In this document: one piece after another, positions 34,781 to 42,566 of the stretch | Numbering within the stretch: position 1 is the stretch's first letter | How the letters are laid out: each line of letters starts with the position of its first letter | From: CAWUKT01 sp963923035 | Lineage (GTDB): Bacteria > Bacteroidota > Bacteroidia > J057 > JADKCL01 | NCBI GenBank assembly: GCA_963923035.1 | Contig: CAWUKT010000016.1 | Location: forward strand, 32,870-96,869 | Direction: 5' to 3' | Length of the DNA stretch: 64,000 bases | The notes under the pieces: model-generated | What the model was told of the DNA's origin: nothing | Seen by the model: the letters and a program-made list of their open reading frames with translations, nothing else | The model's database searches: none | Made by a program: the position numbers and the translations under genes

Positions 34781-35138
34781 GGCCCTTCCACCCGGGAGCC
34801 CGATCTTTCTACTCAAGAACTCGACCTTTCCACCAAAAGAGTCGACCATTCTACCCAAGAGCTCAACCTTTCCACCCTGAAGCTCGCCTCTTCCCCCCAA
34901 GAGGTCCGCATTTCCATCAAATTGGTCCGACCTTCCACCAAAAACATGGAAACTTAGGCCCCATTTGTCGAAACTTCTACCAGTGACACTCCCCTATCGG
35001 GCACGAACTGTAGAAACTTCTACACTTCAAGCCCAACTTTCCACCAAATTAATGGAAACTTCCGCCGCCGACACGGAACTTTCTACAAAAACTAACCAAG
35101 TTTCTACCATTCCTAACCAACCTTCAAGCAATTCGCTC
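34781..35138. repeat. Degenerate 21-bp tandem repeat array, about 17 units
   Basis: Successive units of exactly 21 bp start at 34781, 34802, 34823, 34844, 34865, 34886, 34907, 34928, 34949 and 34970. After one irregular step, they continue at 35034, 35055, 35076, 35097 and 35118. The shared core is CTTTCCACC, then three variable bases, then about GAGCTC. Read in frame from 34802 each unit gives a heptad such as DLSTQEL, DLSTKRV, DHSTQEL or NLSTLKL. The open frame breaks after about eight units and has no good start, so I treat it as non-coding. The same unit occurs at 63,848. Confidence 0.85.
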
Positions 35139-35214
35139 CGTTATTGCAGCTTTTGGCAATAAATGCTTGCCTATTTCATTCAAAATCGAACCACCAAGGG
35201 GCAACTATTAATTG

Positions 35215-35300
35215 CCCCGGCCCTTCCCTTTTTCATTTCCCCCCGCATTTTCCCCTTCCATTTCCCTGTTCTTTGCTCCCCTCCTCCTCCATTTCTCCCC
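35215..35300. other. Pyrimidine-rich tract upstream of era
   Basis: The plus strand is C/T-rich with TTTCCCC, CCCTTTTTC and CTCCTCCTCC words, like the tracts before efp and at 29.9 kb. Confidence 0.5.
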
Positions 35301-35349
35301 AATTGAAAATCAAAAGTTTGAAATGTGCGACTCATTCCAATCCTCTCTG

Positions 35350-35357
35350 TATCTTTG
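35350..35357 (+). promoter_or_regulatory. -7 promoter box of era
   Basis: TATCTTTG matches TAnnTTTG exactly and ends 5 nt before the era ATG at 35363, which implies a leaderless or nearly leaderless transcript. Confidence 0.5.
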
Positions 35358-35362
35358 CGGTT

Positions 35363-36253
35363 ATGACCGAAAAGACCCACAAGTCAGGATTTGTAAGCAT
35401 CATTGGGAAGCCGAACGCCGGCAAGTCCACTTTGATGAATGCGTTGGTGGGAAAAAAACTGGCCATTACCACGCCCAAAGCCCAAACCACGCGGCACCGC
35501 ATCCTCGGAATTGCCCACGGGGAGGACTACCAAATCGTCTTTTCGGACACCCCCGGGGTCATTTTGCCCCAGTACCGCCTCCACCGCGTCATGATGAATT
35601 CGGTCCGCGCCTCCATGGAAGATGCCGACCTGATCCTGCTGTTGGTGGATGTGAACGAGAAATTTCCCGAGGACCTGATCTACAAACTCGCCAACAAAAG
35701 CGAGGTCCCGGTGCTGCTCGTCCTGAACAAGGTCGACCGCTCGAATGAAGACAAGGTCAAGCAACGCCACGCCGAGATCACCGAAAAGGTCAAGGTCGCG
35801 GGCGCCATCGGCATTTCGGCCCTCCACGGCTTCAATGTCTACCACCTCAAGCAAATGATCGTGGAGATGCTGCCGGAAGGTCCGCCCTATTTCGATGCGG
35901 AAATGCTATCTGACCGGCCGGAGCGCTTCTTCGTCTCCGAGATCATCCGGGAAAAGATCTTCATGCTGCTGAAGCAGGAACTGCCGTACAGTACCGAAGT
36001 GAGCATTTTGCAGTTTGAGGAAAAGGAAAAAGTTACGGTGGTCCACGCCGAAATCCACGTCGCGCGGTCCTCGCAGAAGGGGATGGTCGTGGGCAAAGGG
36101 GGACAAATGATCAAGAAAATTGGGCAGTTGGCCCGTCCGGACGTGGAAGCGTTTCTGGGGAAACCGGTCTACCTGGACCTGCGGGTGCGGGTCGCCGAAA
36201 ATTGGAAGGACAATCCCTTTCAGCTCCGTGGATTTGGCTACGGGGAACAATAA
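35363..36253 (+). CDS. era: GTPase Era
   Basis: A 296-residue Era, the standard length. It binds 16S rRNA and helps small-subunit maturation. The G domain has G1 GKPNAGKSTLMNAL, G2-like TTPKAQTTRHRI, G3 DTPGV and G4 NKVD. The C-terminal KH domain contains VVGKGGQMIKKIGQLARPDVE and ends in the conserved NWKDNPFQLRGFGY. The ATG at 35363 was chosen because it gives the usual N-terminus; longer open frame upstream comes from the pyrimidine-rich tract. der follows 32 bp downstream, a normal pairing in Bacteroidota. Confidence 0.97.
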   Translation: MTEKTHKSGFVSIIGKPNAGKSTLMNALVGKKLAITTPKAQTTRHRILGIAHGEDYQIVFSDTPGVILPQYRLHRVMMNSVRASMEDADLILLLVDVNEKFPEDLIYKLANKSEVPVLLVLNKVDRSNEDKVKQRHAEITEKVKVAGAIGISALHGFNVYHLKQMIVEMLPEGPPYFDAEMLSDRPERFFVSEIIREKIFMLLKQELPYSTEVSILQFEEKEKVTVVHAEIHVARSSQKGMVVGKGGQMIKKIGQLARPDVEAFLGKPVYLDLRVRVAENWKDNPFQLRGFGYGEQ

Positions 36254-36285
36254 AAAATACCGAACACCGAGAAATACACAGCGAT

Positions 36286-37596
36286 ATGAGTGGAATTGTA
36301 GCGATTGTTGGCCGTCCGAACGTCGGAAAATCGACCCTCTTCAACCGGTTGGTGGAAGCACGGAAGGCCATTGTGGATGACCAGAGCGGGGTGACGCGGG
36401 ACCGCCATTATGCCACAGCAGAATGGACGGGCAATCACTTCACCGTGATCGATACCGGCGGCTACGTGGCCAATTCAGACGATATCTTCGAGGCGGCGAT
36501 CCGCGAGCAGGTCCACATTGCGATGGAGGAAAGTGACGCCATGCTGTTTGTGGTGGACGTGACGACGGGGCTGATGCCCCTGGACCGGGAATTCGCCAAC
36601 CTGGTGCGGCGGAGCAAGAAGCCGGTGTTCCTAGTGGCGAACAAAGCCGACAATTTTGACCGCGAAGGCGGCATCTACGAGTTCTACGAACTGGGATTGG
36701 GCGAGCCCTATCCGGTGTCCGCCATGAACGGGGCGGGAAGCGGTGAATTGCTGGATGCCCTGGTCGCGAGCTTGCCCGAGCCGGAAGCCGAAATCGTCGA
36801 GGACAATGTGCCCAAGTTTGCCTTTGTGGGCCGCCCCAACGTGGGCAAGTCAAGCCTGGTGAATGCTTTGCTGGGCAAGGACCAAAATATCGTGACGGAC
36901 ATTTCGGGCACGACCCGGGATTCGATCTATACGCGCTACAATGCCTTTGGGCTGGACGTCTACCTCGTCGATACGGCCGGGCTGCGGAAAAAGGCCAAGG
37001 TCAAGGAAAACGTCGAGTTCTATTCGACGATCCGGTCGATCCGGGCCATCGAGGAATGCGATGTGGCGCTGCTGATGATTGATGCGGAACACGGAATGGA
37101 AGCACAGGACCTGAATATCCTCCACAATGTGGTGACGAACCGGAAGGGCCTGGTGGTCTTGGTGAACAAATGGGACCTGCTGGAGAAGGAAACGAATACG
37201 GCCCGCGATTATGAGCGGGTGATCCAGGAGCGTTTGCAGCCCCTGAGCAATGTCCCGGTCGTTTTCATTTCCGCCCTGAACAAACAACGCATCCTGAAAT
37301 CACTGGAGGTCGCGGTGGAGGTCTACCACGAGAAGCAGAAGAAAATCCCGACGTCTCAGTTGAATGAGGTGATGCAGGAGGCCTGGGCTGCCCACCGCCC
37401 CGCAGCCGTGCGGGGGAAATTTATCCGCATCAAATACGTGACCCAGATCCCGGCGAGCGTACCGACCTTTCTCTTCTTTACGAACCATCCCAAATTGATC
37501 CAGGAAAGTTACAAGCGCTACCTGGAGAACAAACTCCGGGCGGTCTTTGGCTTCAAGGGAGTGCCGATCAACATATTTTTCAGGAAAAAGAGCTAA
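36286..37596 (+). CDS. der: Ribosome biogenesis GTPase Der (EngA)
   Basis: A 436-residue protein with two tandem G domains, needed for 50S assembly. Domain 1 opens with MSGIVAIVGRPNVGKSTLFN, then DTGGY and NKAD. Domain 2 has FVGRPNVGKSSLVNALLG, then DTAGLRKKAKV and NKWD. The C-terminal KH-like domain includes KFIRIKYVTQIPASVPTFLFFTNHP and ends with IFFRKK. The ATG at 36286 directly precedes the first G1 motif. It is downstream of era by 32 bp. No clear terminator follows. Confidence 0.97.
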   Translation: MSGIVAIVGRPNVGKSTLFNRLVEARKAIVDDQSGVTRDRHYATAEWTGNHFTVIDTGGYVANSDDIFEAAIREQVHIAMEESDAMLFVVDVTTGLMPLDREFANLVRRSKKPVFLVANKADNFDREGGIYEFYELGLGEPYPVSAMNGAGSGELLDALVASLPEPEAEIVEDNVPKFAFVGRPNVGKSSLVNALLGKDQNIVTDISGTTRDSIYTRYNAFGLDVYLVDTAGLRKKAKVKENVEFYSTIRSIRAIEECDVALLMIDAEHGMEAQDLNILHNVVTNRKGLVVLVNKWDLLEKETNTARDYERVIQERLQPLSNVPVVFISALNKQRILKSLEVAVEVYHEKQKKIPTSQLNEVMQEAWAAHRPAAVRGKFIRIKYVTQIPASVPTFLFFTNHPKLIQESYKRYLENKLRAVFGFKGVPINIFFRKKS

Positions 37597-37636
37597 GAAC
37601 TTACGTGCCGGATTGGGCTGATGGGAAAAGAAAAAA

Positions 37637-37993
37637 GGCGGACCGTGGCGTGCAATCTTAGCTGGATTTGGAAAGGTGGAAATGCCAGGGTCCGCCCATC
37701 ACACCGTTGGTTGAGTCGTTAAAACTATTTTTGATCTCACGGAGTGAAGGTGATTTAAAATCACAAAAAAAGGTTTGTAGTTATGGTCTTTTATAAATCA
37801 AAGTAGTAAAAACAGTATGCGTGGTTGGTGTTCCAGCCCACGAGAGTTAATCGTGGGCTGGACGGGTCATTAATTTTATCCGTAAAGAACGTGCTGAATA
37901 ATTTCTTGACCAGTGGCCACCAACGTAGGTGGTGGCGAGTGTATCACAATGATCTGAGGGACTGATGGTTCAAGCTGTCAATTCGAATCCCTC
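37637..37993. ncRNA. Structured non-coding region with four hairpins, candidate ncRNA
   Basis: In the 559-bp gap after der, four stems are visible. First, GGCGGACC (37637-37644) with GGTCCGCC (37689-37696), extended inward by TGGC/GCCA after one G-G mismatch. Second, CCAGCCCACGA / TCGTGGGCTGG (37833-37861) with a 7-nt loop. Third, GCCACCA / TGGTGGC (37916-37936). Fourth, GAGGGA / TCCCTC (37956-37993), whose tail ATTCGAATCCC...GACGACCA looks like a tRNA T-arm and acceptor end. No T run follows them, so they are not simple terminators. The strand and boundaries are unknown. I see no coding frame. Confidence 0.4.
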
Positions 37994-38155
37994 GACGACC
38001 ATTTGTTTAATTCATTTCCAATATAACACGGGGTGGACTTGCGGATGAGACAAGATTTTTTGATTTTGTAATAAATCATCACGACATTAATGATCGAAAA
38101 CGACTGATCTTCAATTGGTCCCGCAAAAAGAATTGTAATAGTTTCACAGGCACTT
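37994..38155. other. AT-rich spacer before the 487-aa gene
   Basis: No gene is visible. It is AT-rich with several TTG and TAAT words and probably holds the promoter of 38156-39619, but no box pair is clear. Confidence 0.35.
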
Positions 38156-39619
38156 ATGACAGCTGAAAATCTGTATTTTTTGGTTCATTCCCTGACAAAG
38201 GAACAAAAGTCGAAATTCACCCGGTTTGTCAAAGGAAATCGCAAATCTTTAGACCTGGTACTTTACGACCGAATTCTGGCCGCCAAGTCACTGAATGAAA
38301 AAAGCCATGCGAAAATCCGGGGGAAGGAGTTTCGCAATGCTACCCAATACTATTTGTACCGCTGCAAGCTGGCTGAGCGGATCATCCAGAGCCTGGTCAT
38401 GTACGGCCAAAGCCGGTTCGATCCGGCTGAATTCATCCGCAAGGCCGTCCAGCTGGACGCGGTAGAGCTGGCCGACAAGGCCTGGCAAGAAGAAATCGGC
38501 AAAGCCGAAGCCATTGAAGATTATTCCCAACTCGTTTTCCTCCACGACCTCGCCCGCGAACTCAATTCCATCTACAAAGTCGTTTTCAACCTCCCCGAAG
38601 GCCGCCTGTCCCGTCGTGAGGTCCGTGAACGCCAGGACATTCACTTCGAATTCGATGGAATTCTGGACCAGATCAGGGACGCTTTCCGCAAGGACTACGA
38701 CAGCAAGCAGATGACGGCTGCGGCCCTCAATGACCGGGTCCAGCACATGGAAAAGCCCACTTTTCGGGCGGAAGTCATGGCGATGAAGGCCCGCGTGGGT
38801 GTCGCCCTGCTGAAAGAAGACTACGATCAGACGGTCAAGCTACAGGGAATTCTCGTCGAGCGCATGGAAAATGCGCCCTACGAATACCCGGTGGCCCAGC
38901 TTGTATTTGAACATACTCAGATCATTCGTCTTGCCGTTCGCGCGAACCAAAGGGACGAATCGGTCCGTTATAACCTGCGGCTGTCCCAATTGGAGGCCAC
39001 GAGCCCCATTGAAACGCGTATTGTACGCACAGAATCCATTCTGAACCAGTTTACCCTGGGAGAATACTATGCCAACCTGAATCTGATTGAGGAAGGATTG
39101 GAGGGATTGGACTCCCATCCCGATTACTTTAGCGAGGGCCGCCACGCCTATTTGAAGATGCTGGCCGCGCTGGGGTATTTTTACCAGGATGAGCACAAGA
39201 AGTCCATTCGGTGCTTGAATAAACTCCGGTCGATTCCGGCCAAAAGCCGGCATTTATTGAGTTGGGAGCCAGAAGCCCTTCTGGCGACGATTCACTTGGA
39301 CCGGGGCAATATTGATGTCTTTGATTCCTTGATTCGCTCGATGAGCGCGACCACCGAAGATGAGACGGGTCAGTATCCGCGCCAGGTCATCAAAGTCCTG
39401 CGGCGGATTTCGCAAGTTCCGGTCTCTGAGCGGGCATTGGTATATGAGAATGCCTTCCAGAGCTTCCAAAAGCTGCTCCTATCACCTGCTGAACAGAGAT
39501 TGGCATCTCGTTTCAACATTGCCTTGTGGCTGGAATCAAAAGTAAAAGGGGTGTCGCAAGCCTCCCTGATCAGTGAAACTGGCAAGGCCAGTGTCATGCC
39601 TCAGGCGATTGCCCAATGA
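38156..39619 (+). CDS. All-helical protein of unknown function
   Basis: A 487-residue protein with no signal peptide or membrane segment. It is rich in amphipathic helices of about 15 residues, such as SLTKEQKSKFTRFVKGN near the start and KMLAALGYFYQDEHKKSIRCLNKL around 340-370, the latter with a TPR-like look. Basic patches near the N-terminus (RKSLDLVLYDRILAAK) could suit nucleic acid binding. I do not recognise a family. The segment LRSIPAKSRHLLSWEPEALLA is another TPR-like turn. The start at 38156 is the only reasonable one. It converges with a small exported protein gene, 24 bp away. Confidence 0.8.
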   Translation: MTAENLYFLVHSLTKEQKSKFTRFVKGNRKSLDLVLYDRILAAKSLNEKSHAKIRGKEFRNATQYYLYRCKLAERIIQSLVMYGQSRFDPAEFIRKAVQLDAVELADKAWQEEIGKAEAIEDYSQLVFLHDLARELNSIYKVVFNLPEGRLSRREVRERQDIHFEFDGILDQIRDAFRKDYDSKQMTAAALNDRVQHMEKPTFRAEVMAMKARVGVALLKEDYDQTVKLQGILVERMENAPYEYPVAQLVFEHTQIIRLAVRANQRDESVRYNLRLSQLEATSPIETRIVRTESILNQFTLGEYYANLNLIEEGLEGLDSHPDYFSEGRHAYLKMLAALGYFYQDEHKKSIRCLNKLRSIPAKSRHLLSWEPEALLATIHLDRGNIDVFDSLIRSMSATTEDETGQYPRQVIKVLRRISQVPVSERALVYENAFQSFQKLLLSPAEQRLASRFNIALWLESKVKGVSQASLISETGKASVMPQAIAQ

Positions 39620-39643
39620 GCCAACTAAAATAAAAAGTCGTTT

Positions 39644-39925
39644 TTAGAAGTTTTCTTCGCAGATGTCTACGATGCCACCACCGTGGTCTGCGGAGAGGTA
39701 TACCCGGTATCCATCGTTCGTCTCTTCAATGGCCATTTCGCCTTTGACGAAGGACTCCTGGAGATCAGAATCGGTGATACCCGTCTTTTGAGAGGTCTCA
39801 GTGATGACTTCACTGACTTTCTGGTTGGTGAGGCTGGTGGGACCAGTCGGATTCGATTGACCAAATACAGAACCTTGGAAAATGAATCCAACCGAAAACA
39901 GCGCAATAAAGAATAACTTTTTCAT
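39644..39925 (-). CDS. Small exported protein
   Basis: A 93-residue protein with a signal peptide (KKLFFIALFSVGFIFQGSVFGQ; cleavage near residue 23). The mature part of about 70 residues is polar and acidic: LTNQKVSEVITETSQ, then GEMAIEETNDGYRVYLSAD and the end IVDICEENF. One Cys is near the C-terminus. I do not recognise a family. The start at 39925 is set by the signal peptide. Confidence 0.68.
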   Translation of the reverse strand: MKKLFFIALFSVGFIFQGSVFGQSNPTGPTSLTNQKVSEVITETSQKTGITDSDLQESFVKGEMAIEETNDGYRVYLSADHGGGIVDICEENF

Positions 39926-40261
39926 GATCGTTTCAATGTGATACACTATAAATATACAATTTTGAAGGGGACCTTGCTTGAAAGATGCGAACAGGTCACG
40001 CAATCAAAGGGGTTGAGTTGTCGCTTTCAGTTAGTTTGACGCTTGAAACCAAAACCCTAATAAAAGCATGATCGGGCATGGAAGCAAATGAAAGCCAGTT
40101 GGGAAATTGACAGCAGGGGTACTCAACAGACTGTTGAACAACAGCAAAAAGTTATGTTTTTATGGTTATTGTTGCTTTTTTCCCCGGTTTCTATTGCCTA
40201 AAAACAGAAATGGCTTTTTGGAATTCAGCTTCAGGAAAATAAGAAAAATATCGTCCCCACC
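39926..40261. other. Spacer between the small exported protein and barstar genes
   Basis: 336 bp with no gene. Around 40,130-40,185 an imperfect hairpin (CAACA...AAAA / TTTT...TGTTG) is followed by CTTTTTT on the plus strand, with no obvious gene for it to end. Confidence 0.4.
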
Positions 40262-40552
40262 CTAATCCAACTCCAAGGATATGAACGCTTTGTATTCATC
40301 TATCACTTCCAGCAATTCCTTCCAAAAATCCTCGGCCTCCAATTCGCGGCTGGACTTCTCTGCATTGCGCCATACAAGTCGGTAAGGGCGTTGGTCGGTA
40401 TTGAAGCCCGACAGCAGCAATTCCCCGAAGGCATTCAGCGTATCCCCGAAGTAATCCACCCAGATGTACTGACTCCGCATGTGCGCGAAGAAGCTGTCTT
40501 CATCGTGGAAGTTATTCCCATCTATGACGAATACCGGTAAGGACGTTTCCAT
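40262..40552 (-). CDS. Barstar-family ribonuclease inhibitor
   Basis: A 96-residue soluble protein of the barstar fold. The family marks are IDGNNFHDEDSFFAHM, the loop YFGDTLNAFGELLLSGF (barnase-binding in the model protein, normally YFGxNLDALxDxL), and YRLVWRNAEKSS, ending with WKELLEVIDEY. The Asp of DTLNA replaces the usual N-L-D pattern in part. It should block a cognate barnase-like RNase, but none is present in the window, so it may be an orphan immunity gene. TATCTTTA ends 5 nt before its ATG. It is read in the same direction as glgB but separated by a terminator. Confidence 0.85.
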   Translation of the reverse strand: METSLPVFVIDGNNFHDEDSFFAHMRSQYIWVDYFGDTLNAFGELLLSGFNTDQRPYRLVWRNAEKSSRELEAEDFWKELLEVIDEYKAFISLELD

Positions 40553-40557
40553 CCTGG

Positions 40558-40565
40558 TAAAGATA
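40558..40565 (-). promoter_or_regulatory. -7-like box of the barstar gene
   Basis: TATCTTTA is one base off TAnnTTTG and ends 5 nt before the barstar ATG at 40552. It is squeezed between the start codon and the glgB terminator. Confidence 0.4.
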
Positions 40566-40569
40566 CATT

Positions 40570-40601
40570 ATAAAAGAAGCGGGCGCCCTGAGGACGCCCG
40601 C
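40570..40601 (-). terminator. Terminator after glgB
   Basis: GCGGGCG / CGCCCGC, read on the minus strand, is a 7-bp GC stem with a 9-nt loop followed by TTCTTTTAT. Confidence 0.85.
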
Positions 40602-40631
40602 GCCATAGTTATTGTACGGTATCAGAAATGC

Positions 40632-42566
40632 TTATTTTCTTTTGTAGGCCACCACTCCCAAGGGTGGGAGGTTGACCAGGGCCGATTGCTCCTGCCCGTG
40701 GAAGGGCTCCGCTTCGGTCTTGAAGCTGGTCCGCGTGGGGAAGCTCGATCCGAAGTAGGACTTCTTGTCGCTGTTGAGGACCCGCTTCCATTCACCTTTG
40801 GTCGGCACGCCGACGCGGTACTTCTTGTGGGTCTGGGGGGTGAGGTTCAGGATCACCAGGATGTCGTCCTTGGGATTGTTGCCCCGTCGCACAAAGGTGA
40901 TGACAGAATTTTCGTGGTCGCTGTGGTCAATGAATTGGAAGCCGTCCGCGCTGAAGCTCTTCTCGTAGAGGGCCGGTTCCTTCTTGTACAGCTTGTTCAA
41001 TTCCTTGACCCATTCCTGCATGCCTTCGTGGGGCGCGTACTGCAGGAGGTCCCAGTGGAGGGAGTCTTCGACGTTCCATTCCCGCGTCTGTCCAAACTCA
41101 CCGCCCATGAAGAGCAACTTGGTCCCCGGATGCGTGTACATCAGGGCGTAGAGCAGGCGCAGGTTGGCGAAGCGCTGCCATTCGTCACCGGGCATCCGGT
41201 CGATCAGCGATCCCTTGCCGTGGACCACCTCGTCGTGCGAGAGGGGCAGCATGAAGTTCTCGGTGAAGGCGTAGTTGATGCTAAAGGTCAACTCGTTTTG
41301 GTGGTGCTTCCGGTAAACGGGGTCTTTCTTGAAGTACTCCAGGGTATCGTTCATCCAGCCCATCATCCACTTCATCCCGAATCCCAGGCCTCCCAGATCG
41401 GTCGGGCGGCTCACCATCGGCCAGGAGGTGCTTTCCTCGGCGATCATCTGGATGTCGGGGAAATCGCCGTAGACCGCGGCATTCATTTCCCGCAACAGCG
41501 AAATCGCTTCCAGGTTCTCGCGGCCACCGTGCTCATTCGGAATCCATTCGCCGTGCTCCCGGCTGTAATCGAGGTACAGCATGGAGGCCACCGCGTCAAC
41601 CCGCAGGCCGTCGGCGTGGTACAGGTCCAGCCAGAAGCGGGCGGAACTGACCAGGAAGGAACGGACTTCGCTCCGGCCGTAGTTGAAGATATAGCTCTTC
41701 CAGTCGGGATGGAATCCCTTCCGGGGGTCTTCGTGTTCGTAGAGGGCCGTTCCGTCGTAGCGGTACAGGCCGTGCTCGTCACCGGGAAAATGACTCGGCA
41801 CCCAATCCAGGTATACCCCGATGCCCGCCTGGTGGAAGGCATCGACGAGGTACATGAAGTCTTCGGGGCTGCCGAAGCGGGAAGTGGGCGCAAAATAGCC
41901 CACGACCTGGTAGCCCCAGCTCATGTGGTAGGGGTGCTCCATGACCGGCATGAACTCTACGTGGGTAAAACCCATCTCGGCGACATACGGCACCATCTCT
42001 TCCGCCAATTCACGGTAGGTCAGGGACCGAAAATCTTCGTCCACATTGCGTTTCCAGGAACCGAGGTGGACTTCATAGACGGAGACGGGCTGGTCAAGGC
42101 CGTTTTTCTTGCTCCGCGACTTCATCCACTTCTTGTCTCCCCACTTGTAATCCAGCTCCCAAACCACCGAAGCGGTGCGGGGCGGCTCTTCCCAGGCCAT
42201 CGCGTAGAGATCGGATTTCTCCAACTGGTAGCCACCGGGCGTGGTGATGCAGTATTTATAGACTTCTCCCTGCTTGAGTTCGGGAATGAATCCTTCCCAG
42301 ATCCCCGAGCTGTCCCAACGCGGGTTCAGCTGGTGGGACTCCTTGTTCCACAGGTTGAAGTTGCCGATGACGCTGACTTTGGCGGCATTCGGGGCCCAAA
42401 CGGCAAAGTAAACTCCTTGCTGTCCATTGACTTCGGTCACGTGGCTGCCGAGCTTTTCGTACAGACGGTAGTGACGTCCTTCACGGAACAGGTGGATATC
42501 AAATTCGGTGAACAGGCTGTATGCCACCACCGGAGAAGTAGTTTCCATGGTAGGAAAATTAGTCAT
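40632..42566 (-). CDS. glgB: 1,4-alpha-glucan branching enzyme
   Basis: A 644-residue GH13 enzyme that makes alpha-1,6 branches in glucan. It has an N-terminal CBM48-like domain (VSVIGNFNLWNKESHQL) and a TIM barrel. The nucleophile is D324 in DGLRVDAVASML and the acid E377 in MIAEEST; their 53-residue spacing equals that of E. coli GlgB (D405/E458). LSHDEVVHGKGSL follows. The ATG at 42566 overlaps the upstream maltokinase gene by 8 bp; an ATG at 42548 is an alternative start. It is the last gene of glgE-mak-glgB. Confidence 0.95.
   Translation of the reverse strand: MTNFPTMETTSPVVAYSLFTEFDIHLFREGRHYRLYEKLGSHVTEVNGQQGVYFAVWAPNAAKVSVIGNFNLWNKESHQLNPRWDSSGIWEGFIPELKQGEVYKYCITTPGGYQLEKSDLYAMAWEEPPRTASVVWELDYKWGDKKWMKSRSKKNGLDQPVSVYEVHLGSWKRNVDEDFRSLTYRELAEEMVPYVAEMGFTHVEFMPVMEHPYHMSWGYQVVGYFAPTSRFGSPEDFMYLVDAFHQAGIGVYLDWVPSHFPGDEHGLYRYDGTALYEHEDPRKGFHPDWKSYIFNYGRSEVRSFLVSSARFWLDLYHADGLRVDAVASMLYLDYSREHGEWIPNEHGGRENLEAISLLREMNAAVYGDFPDIQMIAEESTSWPMVSRPTDLGGLGFGMKWMMGWMNDTLEYFKKDPVYRKHHQNELTFSINYAFTENFMLPLSHDEVVHGKGSLIDRMPGDEWQRFANLRLLYALMYTHPGTKLLFMGGEFGQTREWNVEDSLHWDLLQYAPHEGMQEWVKELNKLYKKEPALYEKSFSADGFQFIDHSDHENSVITFVRRGNNPKDDILVILNLTPQTHKKYRVGVPTKGEWKRVLNSDKKSYFGSSFPTRTSFKTEAEPFHGQEQSALVNLPPLGVVAYKRK

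Noticed and set aside
34571..34986. Open frames on both strands through the 21-bp array, reading as heptad repeats
   Set aside because: Any frame across a 21-bp repeat repeats every seven codons. Several frames are open at once, none has a good start or continues past the array.
34781..35138. CRISPR array
   Set aside because: The units are contiguous and degenerate, with no alternation of identical repeats and unique spacers and no cas genes nearby.
37920..37999. tRNA gene ending ATTCGAATCCC...GACGACCA
   Set aside because: The last part looks like a T loop and acceptor end, but the T stem, D arm and anticodon arm do not pair and the best 5' acceptor has two mismatches. At most a tRNA-like remnant.
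37600..38010. tmRNA
   Set aside because: No matching 5' end for the tRNA-like tail and no tag-peptide frame ending in an Ala-Ala type sequence.
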